From DASVNK01 sp036383895 (GTDB lineage Bacteria > Verrucomicrobiota > Verrucomicrobiia > Limisphaerales > SXQI01), in assembly GCA_036383895.1 (NCBI GenBank), contig DASVNK010000063.1, positions 1 through 64,000 on the forward strand: 64,000 bases of DNA. The letters are read 5' to 3'. A model generated the notes under the pieces. The model saw nothing but the letters and a program-made list of their open reading frames with translations. It was not told where the DNA came from and searched no databases. Both the position numbers and the translations under genes were made by a program. This document shows positions 52,698 to 61,058 of this stretch, in pieces (within the stretch, counting starts at the first letter, position 1; each line of letters opens with the position of its first letter).

Positions 52698-53621
52698 TCA
52701 CTTCACCACTGGCCGCACGATCATCACCAGGCGATAAAAATTCGTCTCCGCGCCGGACTTCGTAAAAAAGCGTCCAAGCACCGGCACGTCCCCAAGGTAC
52801 GGAACTTTCTCCTTCCACTTCGTCACGCGCATCCGCATCGGCGATCCCAACAGCAGCACCTCATCGCGTCCCATCTTCACCCGCGAAGCCACCACCGTTA
52901 CATCAAAGTTCGGAGATGCACCCGGCTTCCCGTCCCCCGCGTAACCGCCGAATTCCTCCATCCTGGACGCAATCTCGATGCTCACTGAATTCGCCGTGAC
53001 TTCCAACGCACGCACGCTGGCGGTTTGTCCAAAATCCAGAGTCTTCGTCACGAGCCCACCCTCGTTCGCTGACGATCCTGCAACCACCACCGTCGCCGCG
53101 CTCGTCACCTGGATCATCCCTTCCTGGTTGCCGGCAGTGACCACCTTCGCCGGCATAAGTATGTCCACACCTTCGGACTTCTCTAAATGGCTTACCAGAT
53201 TGGAATACTGGGCGACTGAAACGATCCCCGGATAAACTCCAGCCCGCAGCGTCAGGTTGATATTGGTATCCTTTCGAGCCAGCGCCACCAGCGGACTTTT
53301 TTCCGCCTCCTCACGAATGAGCGCGTTTTTCTCCCCGCCGCCTCCGAACATCTCCTTAAAACCGTGCCGCTCGATCGCCTCCTCCTTGAATTCAGCATAC
53401 CTCAGCTCCCAAACGATTTGGTTCCCGAACAACTCCCCACCAACCGGTGCCTCAACGAACCTCGCCGGCCGAATTTCAAGCTTCAACGAATTGGTCTTCG
53501 CTAAAGTTGCCGCTGCGGCTTTCGCAGTCGCAACGGGTGCAACCGGCACCGCGGGCGCGGGAGGGCGTCCACAGCCGAACGCGACAGCACAGATAGCACT
53601 TAGCGCCAGAGCAATTCTCAT
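52698..53621 (-). CDS. Lipoprotein with C-terminal secretin-like domain
   Basis: A 307-residue exported protein. The signal ends in CAVAFGC (lipobox-like) before a Pro/Ala/Val-rich linker. The middle resembles the secretin beta-rich region, and the C-terminus KVPYLGDVPVLGRFF followed by LVMIVRPVV is the hallmark of type II/III secretin gates. It lacks clear N0/N1 domains and no secretion or pilus genes are nearby, so it may be a short secretin-like protein used elsewhere or not a pore at all. No clear ribosome binding site. Confidence 0.75.
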   Translation of the reverse strand: MRIALALSAICAVAFGCGRPPAPAVPVAPVATAKAAAATLAKTNSLKLEIRPARFVEAPVGGELFGNQIVWELRYAEFKEEAIERHGFKEMFGGGGEKNALIREEAEKSPLVALARKDTNINLTLRAGVYPGIVSVAQYSNLVSHLEKSEGVDILMPAKVVTAGNQEGMIQVTSAATVVVAGSSANEGGLVTKTLDFGQTASVRALEVTANSVSIEIASRMEEFGGYAGDGKPGASPNFDVTVVASRVKMGRDEVLLLGSPMRMRVTKWKEKVPYLGDVPVLGRFFTKSGAETNFYRLVMIVRPVVK

Positions 53622-53704
53622 CGGAATGCTCTGACATTACGAACCACAACCTCGTTTAAAAACAAAAATCGGGAGACACACCTGCGCCTCCCGACTCGTT
53701 CACT

Positions 53705-54400
53705 TCAGTTCAAGTCAAAAACCAGCACCTGCGCATTACCCGCGCCGGCAATCTCAATCTTCGACTCTTCACTCACGGCCACCGCATCGCCCCCGCTCAG
53801 CTCCTCGCCATTCACCCGCACGTTGCCTTCCGCGACTTGCACCCACGCATGTCGCCCCGGTCGCAACGTATGCGAAACCACCTGTCCATTCGTGAACTTT
53901 GCGAGATACAAGTCCGCATCCTGGTTGATCGCGATGCTTCCATCGCGTCCATCCTTGCTCGTCACCAGGTGCAACTTGCCCGGCTCCGCCTTCGCATACG
54001 ACTTTTCGCCATACGCCGGCTTCGCCCCGCGCTTGTCCGGCATAATCCAGATCTGGAGCAAATGCCCCTCTTCGCTATCCGAAGGGTTAAACTCGCTATG
54101 AGCGACACCCGTCCCAGCCGCCATGTATTGAAACTCGCCTGCCTGGATCACTCGTCCATTCCCCATCGAGTCCTTATGTTCCAGAGCTCCGCTCAACACA
54201 TAGCTGATAATCTCCATGTCCCGATGCGGATGGGTCCCAAAACCCATTCCCGGCGCGATTTTGTCATCATTAATCACCCGCAACGTCCGAAAACCCATCC
54301 ATTTTGGGTCATGATAGTTCGCGAACGAGAACGTATGGTAACTATCCAACCATCCATGGTTTGCATGGCCTCTTTCGTTTCCTTTTCTGATCGTCATCAT
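53705..54400 (-). CDS. Pirin family protein (YhaK-like bicupin)
   Basis: A 231-residue cupin-fold protein. The pirin motif FGTHPHRDMEIISYVLSGALEH (metal His/Glu set) and the GEFQYMAAGTGVAHSEFNPS segment are intact; the C-terminal half has LRPGRHAWVQVAEG and ends with a short cupin-like domain. Family members include redox sensors and quercetin dioxygenases; activity here is unknown. It is divergent from an HxlR regulator (58 bp apart), which probably controls it. Confidence 0.92.
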   Translation of the reverse strand: MMTIRKGNERGHANHGWLDSYHTFSFANYHDPKWMGFRTLRVINDDKIAPGMGFGTHPHRDMEIISYVLSGALEHKDSMGNGRVIQAGEFQYMAAGTGVAHSEFNPSDSEEGHLLQIWIMPDKRGAKPAYGEKSYAKAEPGKLHLVTSKDGRDGSIAINQDADLYLAKFTNGQVVSHTLRPGRHAWVQVAEGNVRVNGEELSGGDAVAVSEESKIEIAGAGNAQVLVFDLN

Positions 54401-54458
54401 GGCTCTATCATGCCTTCAATTTGATTCGGAACAATTAGGCACCTTTGAGTGCCTGTAA

Positions 54459-54821
54459 ATGAAAGACAAAACCGTAGAATGTGAAGTCGAACGCCTCTTG
54501 GCGGTGATCGCCGGAAAGTGGAAGGTGTTGATCCTCAGGGAGCTATTCGCTGGCCCGAAACGCCACGCCGAACTCCGTCGCGCTCTCCCTGCCATCACTC
54601 AGAAGGTCCTTACCGCCCAACTCCGTGAACTCGAACTCGACGGCGCGATCGAACGCAGAGACTTCGAAACGAAGCGCCCACATGTGGAATACTCCTTAAC
54701 TGCCTTTGGAAATCAACTCCAGGATCTCGTCCTGGGCATGCATCAACTCGCGCTCAAAAACTGCGCGTCTTTGAAGCGTCGCCCGCCCGCCGGACGTTTC
54801 GAGCGCGCGCGTTCCGCGTGA
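54459..54821 (+). CDS. HxlR family transcriptional regulator
   Basis: A 120-residue winged-helix regulator. Cys8 precedes the conserved VERLLAVIAGKWKVLILRELF, and the helix-turn-helix region KRHAELRRALPAITQKVLTAQL and wing ERRDFETKRPHVEYSLTAFG match the family. Many HxlR proteins sense electrophiles through this Cys; that function is inference here. Its gene is divergent from the pirin gene, the usual arrangement for regulation. Confidence 0.92.
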   Translation: MKDKTVECEVERLLAVIAGKWKVLILRELFAGPKRHAELRRALPAITQKVLTAQLRELELDGAIERRDFETKRPHVEYSLTAFGNQLQDLVLGMHQLALKNCASLKRRPPAGRFERARSA

Positions 54822-54947
54822 AAATCCCTCTCAGCCGCGAGAACCGTTCGCACCGGTGCGGAAACCTGGAGCAGATTCCCGCTGTAAACTGTTCTGACAA
54901 AAGTGAATCGCATCGCAGCTCTCCTTTCGCCGCGTCGGCAAATCAAA

Positions 54948-55175
54948 TCAATCAACCTGCGAGCGAGCCTTCACCGGCTTCGGCAGCGCATCTGCCACGG
55001 ATTCAAGCGCCTCGCCGATCATCGTCTTGCCCTTGCTCAAATGGGCGCGGAGCGCGATCAGATACATTCCCGGTTTCTCAAGGGACGCTTCAGCGAACTT
55101 CTTCAATGGTCCGCGCTCCCAAACTTTCTGCTGCGACAACATTTTCTTTGCGATGGTTAAGGGTTCAGTGGGCAC
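54948..55175 (-). CDS. Possible small protein, unknown
   Basis: A 75-residue frame starting GTG 55175 (an ATG 11 codons later is possible). MPTEPLTIAKKMLSQQKVW and GMYLIALRAHLSKGKTMIGEALESV read like a helical globular protein with balanced charges. There is no ribosome binding site and no family match, so it may be spurious. The opposite frame covering it is Ser/Arg/Pro-rich and is less convincing. Confidence 0.4.
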   Translation of the reverse strand: MPTEPLTIAKKMLSQQKVWERGPLKKFAEASLEKPGMYLIALRAHLSKGKTMIGEALESVADALPKPVKARSQVD

Positions 55176-55319
55176 TTAGCATTAACTACGCCACAACATT
55201 CCAAATCCACGTAGCCATCACAATAGGTAGGTAGCCCTATTTACAAAAAGGTTTCTCCTTAGGCACCAAACTGTAACTCCCGACTCTCTCAAGGAAGTGG
55301 TGCGAGGCCGGGCGCGAAG

Positions 55320-55342
55320 CGCCAGTCTCTTCGGTACTGGCG
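55320..55342 (-). terminator. Hairpin downstream of hrpA (possible terminator)
   Basis: CGCCAGT (55320-55326) pairs with ACTGGCG (55336-55342) around a 9-nt loop, extended by GGCGC/GCGCC bases nearby. It is 50 bp past the hrpA stop, but no T-tract follows on the minus strand, so termination is uncertain. Confidence 0.3.
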
Positions 55343-55391
55343 TCTGCCGAGTTTTCGGGCGGTGGAGCACGGCTACTGCCGAGCTTTCGAC

Positions 55392-58300
55392 CTAAATCCT
55401 CTTCTCCTCCAAAAACTTCTCCACCCGCTTCGGCGAAACCGGCACTGCCGTCCCCAACTCCTGCGCGAACAACGACACCTTCAGTTCCTCAATCAACCAA
55501 CGAAACTCCTCCAGCGCCCTCACCTGCTCGGCAGACAAATCTTTCCGCCCCAGCAATGCCGTCAGCCGCTGCTGATATGGCAATAATTGCCGCGCTTTCT
55601 CCTGGTCCTTTACCGGATTCACCGCCCAACGCTCCGCCCGCATCTGCATCGCCTTTAGATATCGCGGAAACTCCTTCAAGTTCGCCCACGGAACCGCTGC
55701 CAGGAACCCTGCCGTAACCATCCGATTCAAATCCTGCAACATCCCGGGATACTGCTTCTTCGTCAGCAGAATCTCCTGTCGCCGCTTCAAAACCTCCATC
55801 ACCAAAGTCACGAACCCATGCACGAACCCGCTTGCCAAACGCTCCTTCCCCTTCGCTACCACTCGCTCAAAACTCGTCCGCGTCAGCGGGTAAATCGTGT
55901 CGTGCGAAAATAAATATTGTCGTATTCCGGCATCCGCGCTCTCCACCAGCTCGTCTCCCGAACCCAGCGTAATGTAAAGATCCTTAACGGAATTCAGCGC
56001 CCGCAAATCCTTCTGCAACCACGCCAATTCCCGGCTCAACTCCAGCTCCGCCAGCGCCGCAATCCCTGCCCGACTCGCCGCCACCGCCTGCTCCCGATTC
56101 CGCATCAGCCGCAACGAAACATCCCCATTCTCCACCTGCAACGCTGGATAACCCAGCAACGGCAATCCCGATTCCGACCGAATTTCAATCTGCTCCGGCA
56201 AATCCCCAAAGTCCCATGCCTCGAGATCATACCGCTCGAACTTCGCCGCCGCCGCATCCCAGGCGTTCGCCTCTACCTTGTGCTCCGCCTCCCGCAACTT
56301 CGCCTTCAGCGCCCCCAAATCCCGACCCGCCGCCACCGGTTTATTCTCCACTCCCGTTACCTCCACCCGCGGCTTCAGATGCAACGGCAACGCATCCGCC
56401 GGCCACGAAGCCGGCGTCACCTCTACGCGATAATTCTTCTGGATGAATTCGCTCAACGCCTGCAACAACGACTCCGAACTCGGATTCAAACTCCGCACGA
56501 TCTCCGCCACCTTCGGCTCCAGCGGCATCAACGGCACCCGCAAGCTCTTCGGTAACGCCTTCAACAAATTCCGGATCAACTCCTCGCGCCACCCCGGCAC
56601 CGCCCATTCCAACGCCCCCGGCCGCAAATGCTGCACCAGCGTCACCGGCACCTTCGCCGTCACCCCGTCATGTTCCTCCCCCGGCGCATACGCATACTGC
56701 AACGGAATCGCCCGCCCATGGATCTCCACGCTTTCCGGAAAACTCGTCTCATCGAGCCGCAAGTCGCGATCGCCAATCAAATCCTCTTCCATCGCGATCA
56801 GAAACTTTCCATCCCCCTTACCTTCCTCCCGCACGAACCGATTCAAATCATGCACCGACGAAACATTCTCGAGCCGCTTCGCATAAAACCGAAACAGCGC
56901 CTCATCCATATTCGGCAGCGCCGTGCTCCTTAAACGCGTCTGCCAGGTCTCAATCTTCTCCCGCAACTTCTTGTTCTCCGCCAAAAAACGATGCGGCGCC
57001 GCAATCGGTTCCTCCACCAACGCCGCCCGAATAAAAATCTCCGTCGCCTCGCGCGCATTCACCTTCGCGTACGGCACCAACCGATTGTGAATCTCCAACC
57101 CGCCGAGCAGCACCTTCTCCGTTACCAGCACCCGCCCCTGCTGCGCGCTCCAATGCGGCGCGTGATACGTGAACTTACAAATGTGTTCGCCTAACTGAAC
57201 GATCCACGTCGGATCAATCCGCGCATTCGTCCGCGCAAACAATCTCGACGTCTCCACAATCTCGCCTGAAACAATCCACTTCGGCTGAAATGACTTCTCC
57301 TCCCTCCCCTGCTCCTGTCGCTGCACCCCCTTCTGCTTCGACTCATTTTTATCAAACAAGTTCGACCCCGGAAAAATCATCGCCTCCCGATTTCCCGTCG
57401 CAGAATAAATGTTCTTCTCCTTCCGCGTCGCAATGTGCGCCAGCAGGCCGGACAAAACCGACCGATGTATCCCCGCATACAGCGCCGCATCCATCTTCCG
57501 ATTCACATCCGGCGGCGCTGGAGCCTTGATCGTCGTCAACGTCTCGCCGATCGACGTGAAATCCACATTCTCCAGCGCATCCTCCAACTGCGCGTGCACA
57601 TCCACCCACTCGCGCATCCGCAAATAACTCAAAAAATGCGACCGACAAAACCGCCGCACCTGCCCCTGCGTCTTTAACCGCTCGAACTCGTCGTGATACG
57701 CATTCCAAATACTCAGCAACGTGAGGAAATCCGACTCCGCATTCGCGAATCGCCGATGCGCCTGCTCGGCCGCTTCCTTCTGGTCCACCGGCCGTTCCCG
57801 CGGATCCTGCACGCTCAACCCCGCCGCGATCACCAGCACCTCCGCCAGCGCATTTTCCCGCACCGCCTGCACGATCATCCGCCCGATCGCCGGATCCACC
57901 GGCAACCGCGCCAGGTCCCAACCCAGCGGCGTCAACCCCTGCTTCTCATCCAGCGCACTCAACTCCAGCAGCAGCTGATACCCCGCCTTGATCGCCGCCG
58001 GCTGTGGCGGATTCAAAAACGGAAACGTCTCGATGTCCCCCAGGTGAAACGCCTTCATCCGCAGAATCACCTCCGCCAAATTCGCCCGCTGAATCTCCGG
58101 CTGCGTGTAAGCCGGCCGTTTCTCAAACTCCTCCTCGCTGTAAAGCCGAATGCAAACTCCCTCCGCCACGCGCCCGCATCGCCCCTTTCGTTGGTTCGCA
58201 CTGCTCTGCGAAATATCTTCAATCGGCAGCCGCTTTGTTCGCGTCCGCGGGCTGTACCGACTCATCCGCGCCAACCCCGAATCCACCACATACCGAATTC

Positions 58301-59177
58301 GCGGAATCGTCAGCGACGTCTCCGCAATATTCGTCGCGATCACAATCCGTGGCATCGCTCCCGGCGCGAACACCCGATCCTGGTCCGCACCCGAAAGCCT
58401 TCCAAACAACGGCACGATCTCATGCGACGCCGAATATCTCCCCTGCAACATGTCGCGCGTCTCGCGAATGTCCTTCTCGCCCGGCATGAAAATCAAAATG
58501 TCCCCCGGCGGATGCACCTCAATAATCTCATCCACCGCATACACCGCCGCCTCGATATACGTGATGTCCCCCAACTCTTCCGCCAGGTGATCGAACGGCC
58601 GATAAATCACCTCCACCGGAAACAAACGCCCCGAAACCTCCACAATTGGCGCATCATTAAACGCGCGCGAGAACGCCTCCGTCTCGATCGTCGCGCTCGT
58701 GATCACCAACTTCAATTCCGGCCGGCGCGGCAGCAGCAGCTTCAAATGCCCCAGCAGAAAATCGATGTTCAAGCTCCGCTCATGCGCCTCGTCGATAATG
58801 ATGCACCCATACTGCCGCAACTCCGGATCACCCTGCATCTCCGCCAGCAACATCCCATCCGTCATCACCTTGATCTGCGTCTCCCGCGAAGTCTCGTCAT
58901 TGAACCGAATCTTCGACCCCACCTCCCGCCCGTAACTCACCTCCAACTCCTGCGCCAACCGCCGCGCAATCGTCAACGCCGCCACCCTCCGCGGCTGCGT
59001 GCACCCAATCATCCCGCGTTTCGCGAACCCCGCCTCCAAACACATCTTCGGAATCTGCGTCGTCTTCCCTGAGCCCGTCTCCCCCGCCAGCACCAACACC
59101 TGCTTCTCCCGCAACAAAGAAACAATCTCCTCTTTGCGGGAGGTAATCGGCAGCTCAACTGGATAACAAATCTTCAC
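55392..59177 (-). CDS. hrpA: ATP-dependent RNA helicase HrpA
   Basis: A 1261-residue DEAH-box helicase, near the usual size of HrpA. Motifs: Walker A GETGSGKTTQIPK (about 33-45), TQPRRVAA, Walker B/DEAH IIIDEAHERSLNIDF, SAT in VITSATIETEAFS, and the C-terminal helicase motifs IVIATNIAETSLTI and QRKGRCGRVAEGVCIRLY. The HA2 and OB-type regions follow, and then the long HrpA-specific C-terminal part. Start is GTG 59177; an alternative inside is possible. The antisense strand carries a long open frame that is a codon-bias artefact. Confidence 0.95.
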   Translation of the reverse strand: MKICYPVELPITSRKEEIVSLLREKQVLVLAGETGSGKTTQIPKMCLEAGFAKRGMIGCTQPRRVAALTIARRLAQELEVSYGREVGSKIRFNDETSRETQIKVMTDGMLLAEMQGDPELRQYGCIIIDEAHERSLNIDFLLGHLKLLLPRRPELKLVITSATIETEAFSRAFNDAPIVEVSGRLFPVEVIYRPFDHLAEELGDITYIEAAVYAVDEIIEVHPPGDILIFMPGEKDIRETRDMLQGRYSASHEIVPLFGRLSGADQDRVFAPGAMPRIVIATNIAETSLTIPRIRYVVDSGLARMSRYSPRTRTKRLPIEDISQSSANQRKGRCGRVAEGVCIRLYSEEEFEKRPAYTQPEIQRANLAEVILRMKAFHLGDIETFPFLNPPQPAAIKAGYQLLLELSALDEKQGLTPLGWDLARLPVDPAIGRMIVQAVRENALAEVLVIAAGLSVQDPRERPVDQKEAAEQAHRRFANAESDFLTLLSIWNAYHDEFERLKTQGQVRRFCRSHFLSYLRMREWVDVHAQLEDALENVDFTSIGETLTTIKAPAPPDVNRKMDAALYAGIHRSVLSGLLAHIATRKEKNIYSATGNREAMIFPGSNLFDKNESKQKGVQRQEQGREEKSFQPKWIVSGEIVETSRLFARTNARIDPTWIVQLGEHICKFTYHAPHWSAQQGRVLVTEKVLLGGLEIHNRLVPYAKVNAREATEIFIRAALVEEPIAAPHRFLAENKKLREKIETWQTRLRSTALPNMDEALFRFYAKRLENVSSVHDLNRFVREEGKGDGKFLIAMEEDLIGDRDLRLDETSFPESVEIHGRAIPLQYAYAPGEEHDGVTAKVPVTLVQHLRPGALEWAVPGWREELIRNLLKALPKSLRVPLMPLEPKVAEIVRSLNPSSESLLQALSEFIQKNYRVEVTPASWPADALPLHLKPRVEVTGVENKPVAAGRDLGALKAKLREAEHKVEANAWDAAAAKFERYDLEAWDFGDLPEQIEIRSESGLPLLGYPALQVENGDVSLRLMRNREQAVAASRAGIAALAELELSRELAWLQKDLRALNSVKDLYITLGSGDELVESADAGIRQYLFSHDTIYPLTRTSFERVVAKGKERLASGFVHGFVTLVMEVLKRRQEILLTKKQYPGMLQDLNRMVTAGFLAAVPWANLKEFPRYLKAMQMRAERWAVNPVKDQEKARQLLPYQQRLTALLGRKDLSAEQVRALEEFRWLIEELKVSLFAQELGTAVPVSPKRVEKFLEEKRI

Positions 59178-59310
59178 CTAAAAATTTCGATTTAAATTGC
59201 CTATCAACTCTCAACGAATAGCAACGGGGGACGAGTTCCGCGTCCCACTAAACATCGCGCCACGCAACCACTCCCTCCGACGCCACACCAGCAGGACAAT
59301 CGCCCTCCGT

Positions 59311-59350
59311 TCCCTCGCCCAGCAGGGGAGAGGGTTAGGGTGAGGGGTTC
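59311..59350. repeat. GGGAGAGGGTTAGGG-type dispersed repeat
   Basis: A CCCTCGCCC...GGGGAGAGGG imperfect hairpin followed by TTAGGGTGAGGGGTTC. I recall this wording from intergenic DNA of many unrelated bacteria, but the recollection is unverified. It sits in the 270-bp gap between hrpA and the small membrane protein gene. Confidence 0.5.
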
Positions 59351-59392
59351 ACAACACGGTCAACCCAACGACTCCAACAGACCGAACCACCT

Positions 59393-59413
59393 CGTTACCT
59401 TCGTTCCCTTCTG
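59393..59413. repeat. Dispersed repeat partner of the insertion in the xerC-type gene
   Basis: 21 bases here match 60424-60444 with one mismatch (A at 59397, C at 60428), both followed by A5 within two bases. This copy is between hrpA and the small membrane protein gene; the other is inside the recombinase gene. Confidence 0.75.
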
Positions 59414-59446
59414 AAAAATCCACTCCGCTCTCTTCATCATTTCTTC

Positions 59447-59752
59447 CTAATCTACGCGCGCTTGCCGCCTCCGAATCACTGCCACGGCAGTTGCCAATCC
59501 AACAACCAGCACCTGAGCCGGAATTACCGCGTACACGAATGGCCCAATGTGCAGTCCCGACGTCGAGTCATAAATCACGAGCACCAACGGCCACCCCAAA
59601 TTCCAAACATCCACCGCCGGGTCCGAACCCGTGTAGCGAAAAAAAGGCGGTCCGTGCAGGGGCCAAAAATCCGCCAGAGCACAAAAAACAAAAAGCCCGC
59701 CTGCAATCTTTCTCCAACGCGAAAACAAATGTTCAGAATCTCTCCCATTCAC
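59447..59752 (-). CDS. Small membrane protein, unknown
   Basis: A 101-residue protein with two or three hydrophobic segments (about 15-32, 50-62 and 70-90), starting at GTG 59752 (no ATG is in frame nearby). The middle reads GSDPAVDVWNLGWPLVLVIY. Composition and hydrophobicity are coherent; no family recognised. It sits between repeats and xerC/D. Confidence 0.5.
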   Translation of the reverse strand: MNGRDSEHLFSRWRKIAGGLFVFCALADFWPLHGPPFFRYTGSDPAVDVWNLGWPLVLVIYDSTSGLHIGPFVYAVIPAQVLVVGLATAVAVIRRRQARVD

Positions 59753-59769
59753 AGAAGCTTGGTCATTCC

Positions 59770-59802
59770 TTGGTATTTGGCATTTGGCTTTTGGTCATTC
59801 CC
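59770..59802. repeat. Dispersed word-like repeat, copy B
   Basis: Same 33-base unit as 28730-28762 with one mismatch. Only 43 bp separate it from the stop of the xerC/D gene, and the CTCTGCG block lies in between. Confidence 0.85.
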
Positions 59803-59811
59803 TCACCTTTC

Positions 59812-59838
59812 CTCTGCGCTCTCTCTGCGTCCTCTGCG
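59812..59838. repeat. Three CTCTGCG heptamers at the 3' end of the xerC/D gene
   Basis: CTCTGCG occurs at 59812, 59823 and 59832, followed by GTAAAATCAAG up to the recombinase stop at 59845. On the minus strand this reads ACCGCAGAGGACGCAGAGAG, a phrase I recall from intergenic repeats of Planctomycetes/Verrucomicrobia genomes (unverified). Confidence 0.6.
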
Positions 59839-59844
59839 GTAAAA

Positions 59845-60996
59845 TCAAGCACGAGGATGAGCCGAGTCGTATGCTTTTTTCAACCGCTCAATCGACACAT
59901 GCGTATAAACCTGCGTCGTCACCAAATGCGCGTGCCCCAGCAACTCCTGCACACTTCGCAAATCCGCGCCCCCATCCAGCAAATGCGTCGCGTAACTATG
60001 CCGCAACTTATGCGGCGTCAACTCCGGATCCAACCCCGCCCGCGCCAAATATCGTTTCAACCGCGCCTGCACCACCCGCGCCGCCACCGGCCTGGCCGTC
60101 TCACCCCCCGACCAAAACACCGGCTCACCCCGCGCCGGCACACCACCCTCCACGTCCAACTCCCTCCAATAAATCCGCATGGCCTGCAACGCATGCTCCC
60201 CAATTGGAGTCAACCGCTCCTTCTTCCCCTTCCCGCGCACCCGCACCACCCGCTCCGCGAAATCCACATCCTCCACCCGCAACCCGCACAACTCGCTAAT
60301 CCGCAATCCGCACGAATAAATAGTCTCCAAAATTGCCGCATCGCGGAAATAAATTGTCCGATCAATTTCCGTCCTGCACTCCTTCTGACTTCGAATTTCG
60401 AACTTGGAATTTCCTTCCCCCTTCGTTCCCTTCGTTCCCTTCTGTAAAAAGTTCCCCTCCCCCTTTTGTTTCGCCGCCTTGCTCTGCTCCGCAAACTCCA
60501 AAATCGGCGCATTCAAAAGCGCGTTCATCTGCTCCGCGCTCAAAAACCGCGGCAACCGCTTCTCCAACTTCGGCAACTGAATATTCTTAATCGGCGTCGT
60601 CGCCACCACCCCGCGCCTTACCAAAAACTTGTAGAACGACCTCAACCCCGAAAACCTCAACCGCACACTTGCCCGCGCCACCTGCTCCCTTCCCAAGAAC
60701 CTCAAATACACCCGAAAATCATCCCTCTGCAACGCTCCCCACCTAGGCACACCGCCTCTCTCCGTCCGATGCCACGCCGTAAACTCCGTCAAAGCCTGCC
60801 GATAATTCCGGCTCGTGTATTCACTCGCCGCGCGATCAGCCCCCAGGTGCGTCAGAAAAGACTCCGCGTGCGAATCCAGCTTCGCTTCGTTTTGTGATTC
60901 CAAGCCTTCAGGCACACGCGCACTGTGCCTGCCAACCAGCAGAAAACCAAGAGAGCTTTTCCGAACCGGCGCGATTCCGAGCACTACACAATGCAT
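59845..60996 (-). CDS. Tyrosine recombinase (XerC/XerD type) with an in-frame insertion
   Basis: A 383-residue site-specific recombinase, longer than the usual ~300 because of N- and mid-protein extras. The catalytic set is present: Arg in GLRISELCG (about 231), Lys in GKGKKERL, HxxR in HKLRHSYATHL, and His in ELLGHAHLVTTQVYTHVS with the nucleophile Tyr. Between FLSAEQMNALLNAP and YFRDAAILETIYSCGLR lies an extra, Lys/Gly-rich segment (about residues 176-210, 60367-60471). Its DNA is made of dispersed repeats. The true N-terminus is uncertain: ATG 60996 is used, but a GTG 27 codons later (V28) is also possible. Confidence 0.85.
   Translation of the reverse strand: MHCVVLGIAPVRKSSLGFLLVGRHSARVPEGLESQNEAKLDSHAESFLTHLGADRAASEYTSRNYRQALTEFTAWHRTERGGVPRWGALQRDDFRVYLRFLGREQVARASVRLRFSGLRSFYKFLVRRGVVATTPIKNIQLPKLEKRLPRFLSAEQMNALLNAPILEFAEQSKAAKQKGEGNFLQKGTKGTKGEGNSKFEIRSQKECRTEIDRTIYFRDAAILETIYSCGLRISELCGLRVEDVDFAERVVRVRGKGKKERLTPIGEHALQAMRIYWRELDVEGGVPARGEPVFWSGGETARPVAARVVQARLKRYLARAGLDPELTPHKLRHSYATHLLDGGADLRSVQELLGHAHLVTTQVYTHVSIERLKKAYDSAHPRA
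60367..60471 (-). repeat. Repeat-derived insertion inside the recombinase gene
   Basis: The inserted segment translates to Lys/Gly/Glu-rich sequence (QKGTKGTKGEGNSKFEIRSQ). Its DNA holds the 21-bp unit shared with 59393-59413 and A-rich phrases like those near 1665-1700. Its length is a multiple of three and the frame is preserved. Confidence 0.6.
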
Positions 60997-61058
60997 ACTT
61001 CTACGGAACCGCCCATCCCCGCTTGAAGAGACACCTCAATAACCTCGTCTGATCGCTT

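Larger units (their letters stand above)
54822..55391. other. Gene-poor interval between hxlR and hrpA
   Basis: 570 bp with one uncertain small gene on the minus strand (54948-55175). A near-palindrome AATAGG...CCTATT lies near 55223-55242. A perfect 7-bp hairpin CGCCAGT/ACTGGCG is at 55320-55342, beyond the end of hrpA. CTGCCGAGTTTTCG at 55344-55357 is repeated with one change at 55376-55389. Confidence 0.4.

Noticed and set aside
54818..55234. 138-residue open frame on the + strand after the HxlR gene
   Set aside because: Ser/Pro/Arg-rich without a domain; it overlaps a more plausible small minus frame.
57693..59072. 459-residue open frame on the + strand opposite hrpA
   Set aside because: Very rich in Arg, His, Pro and Leu with no domain; it is the mirror of hrpA codon bias.
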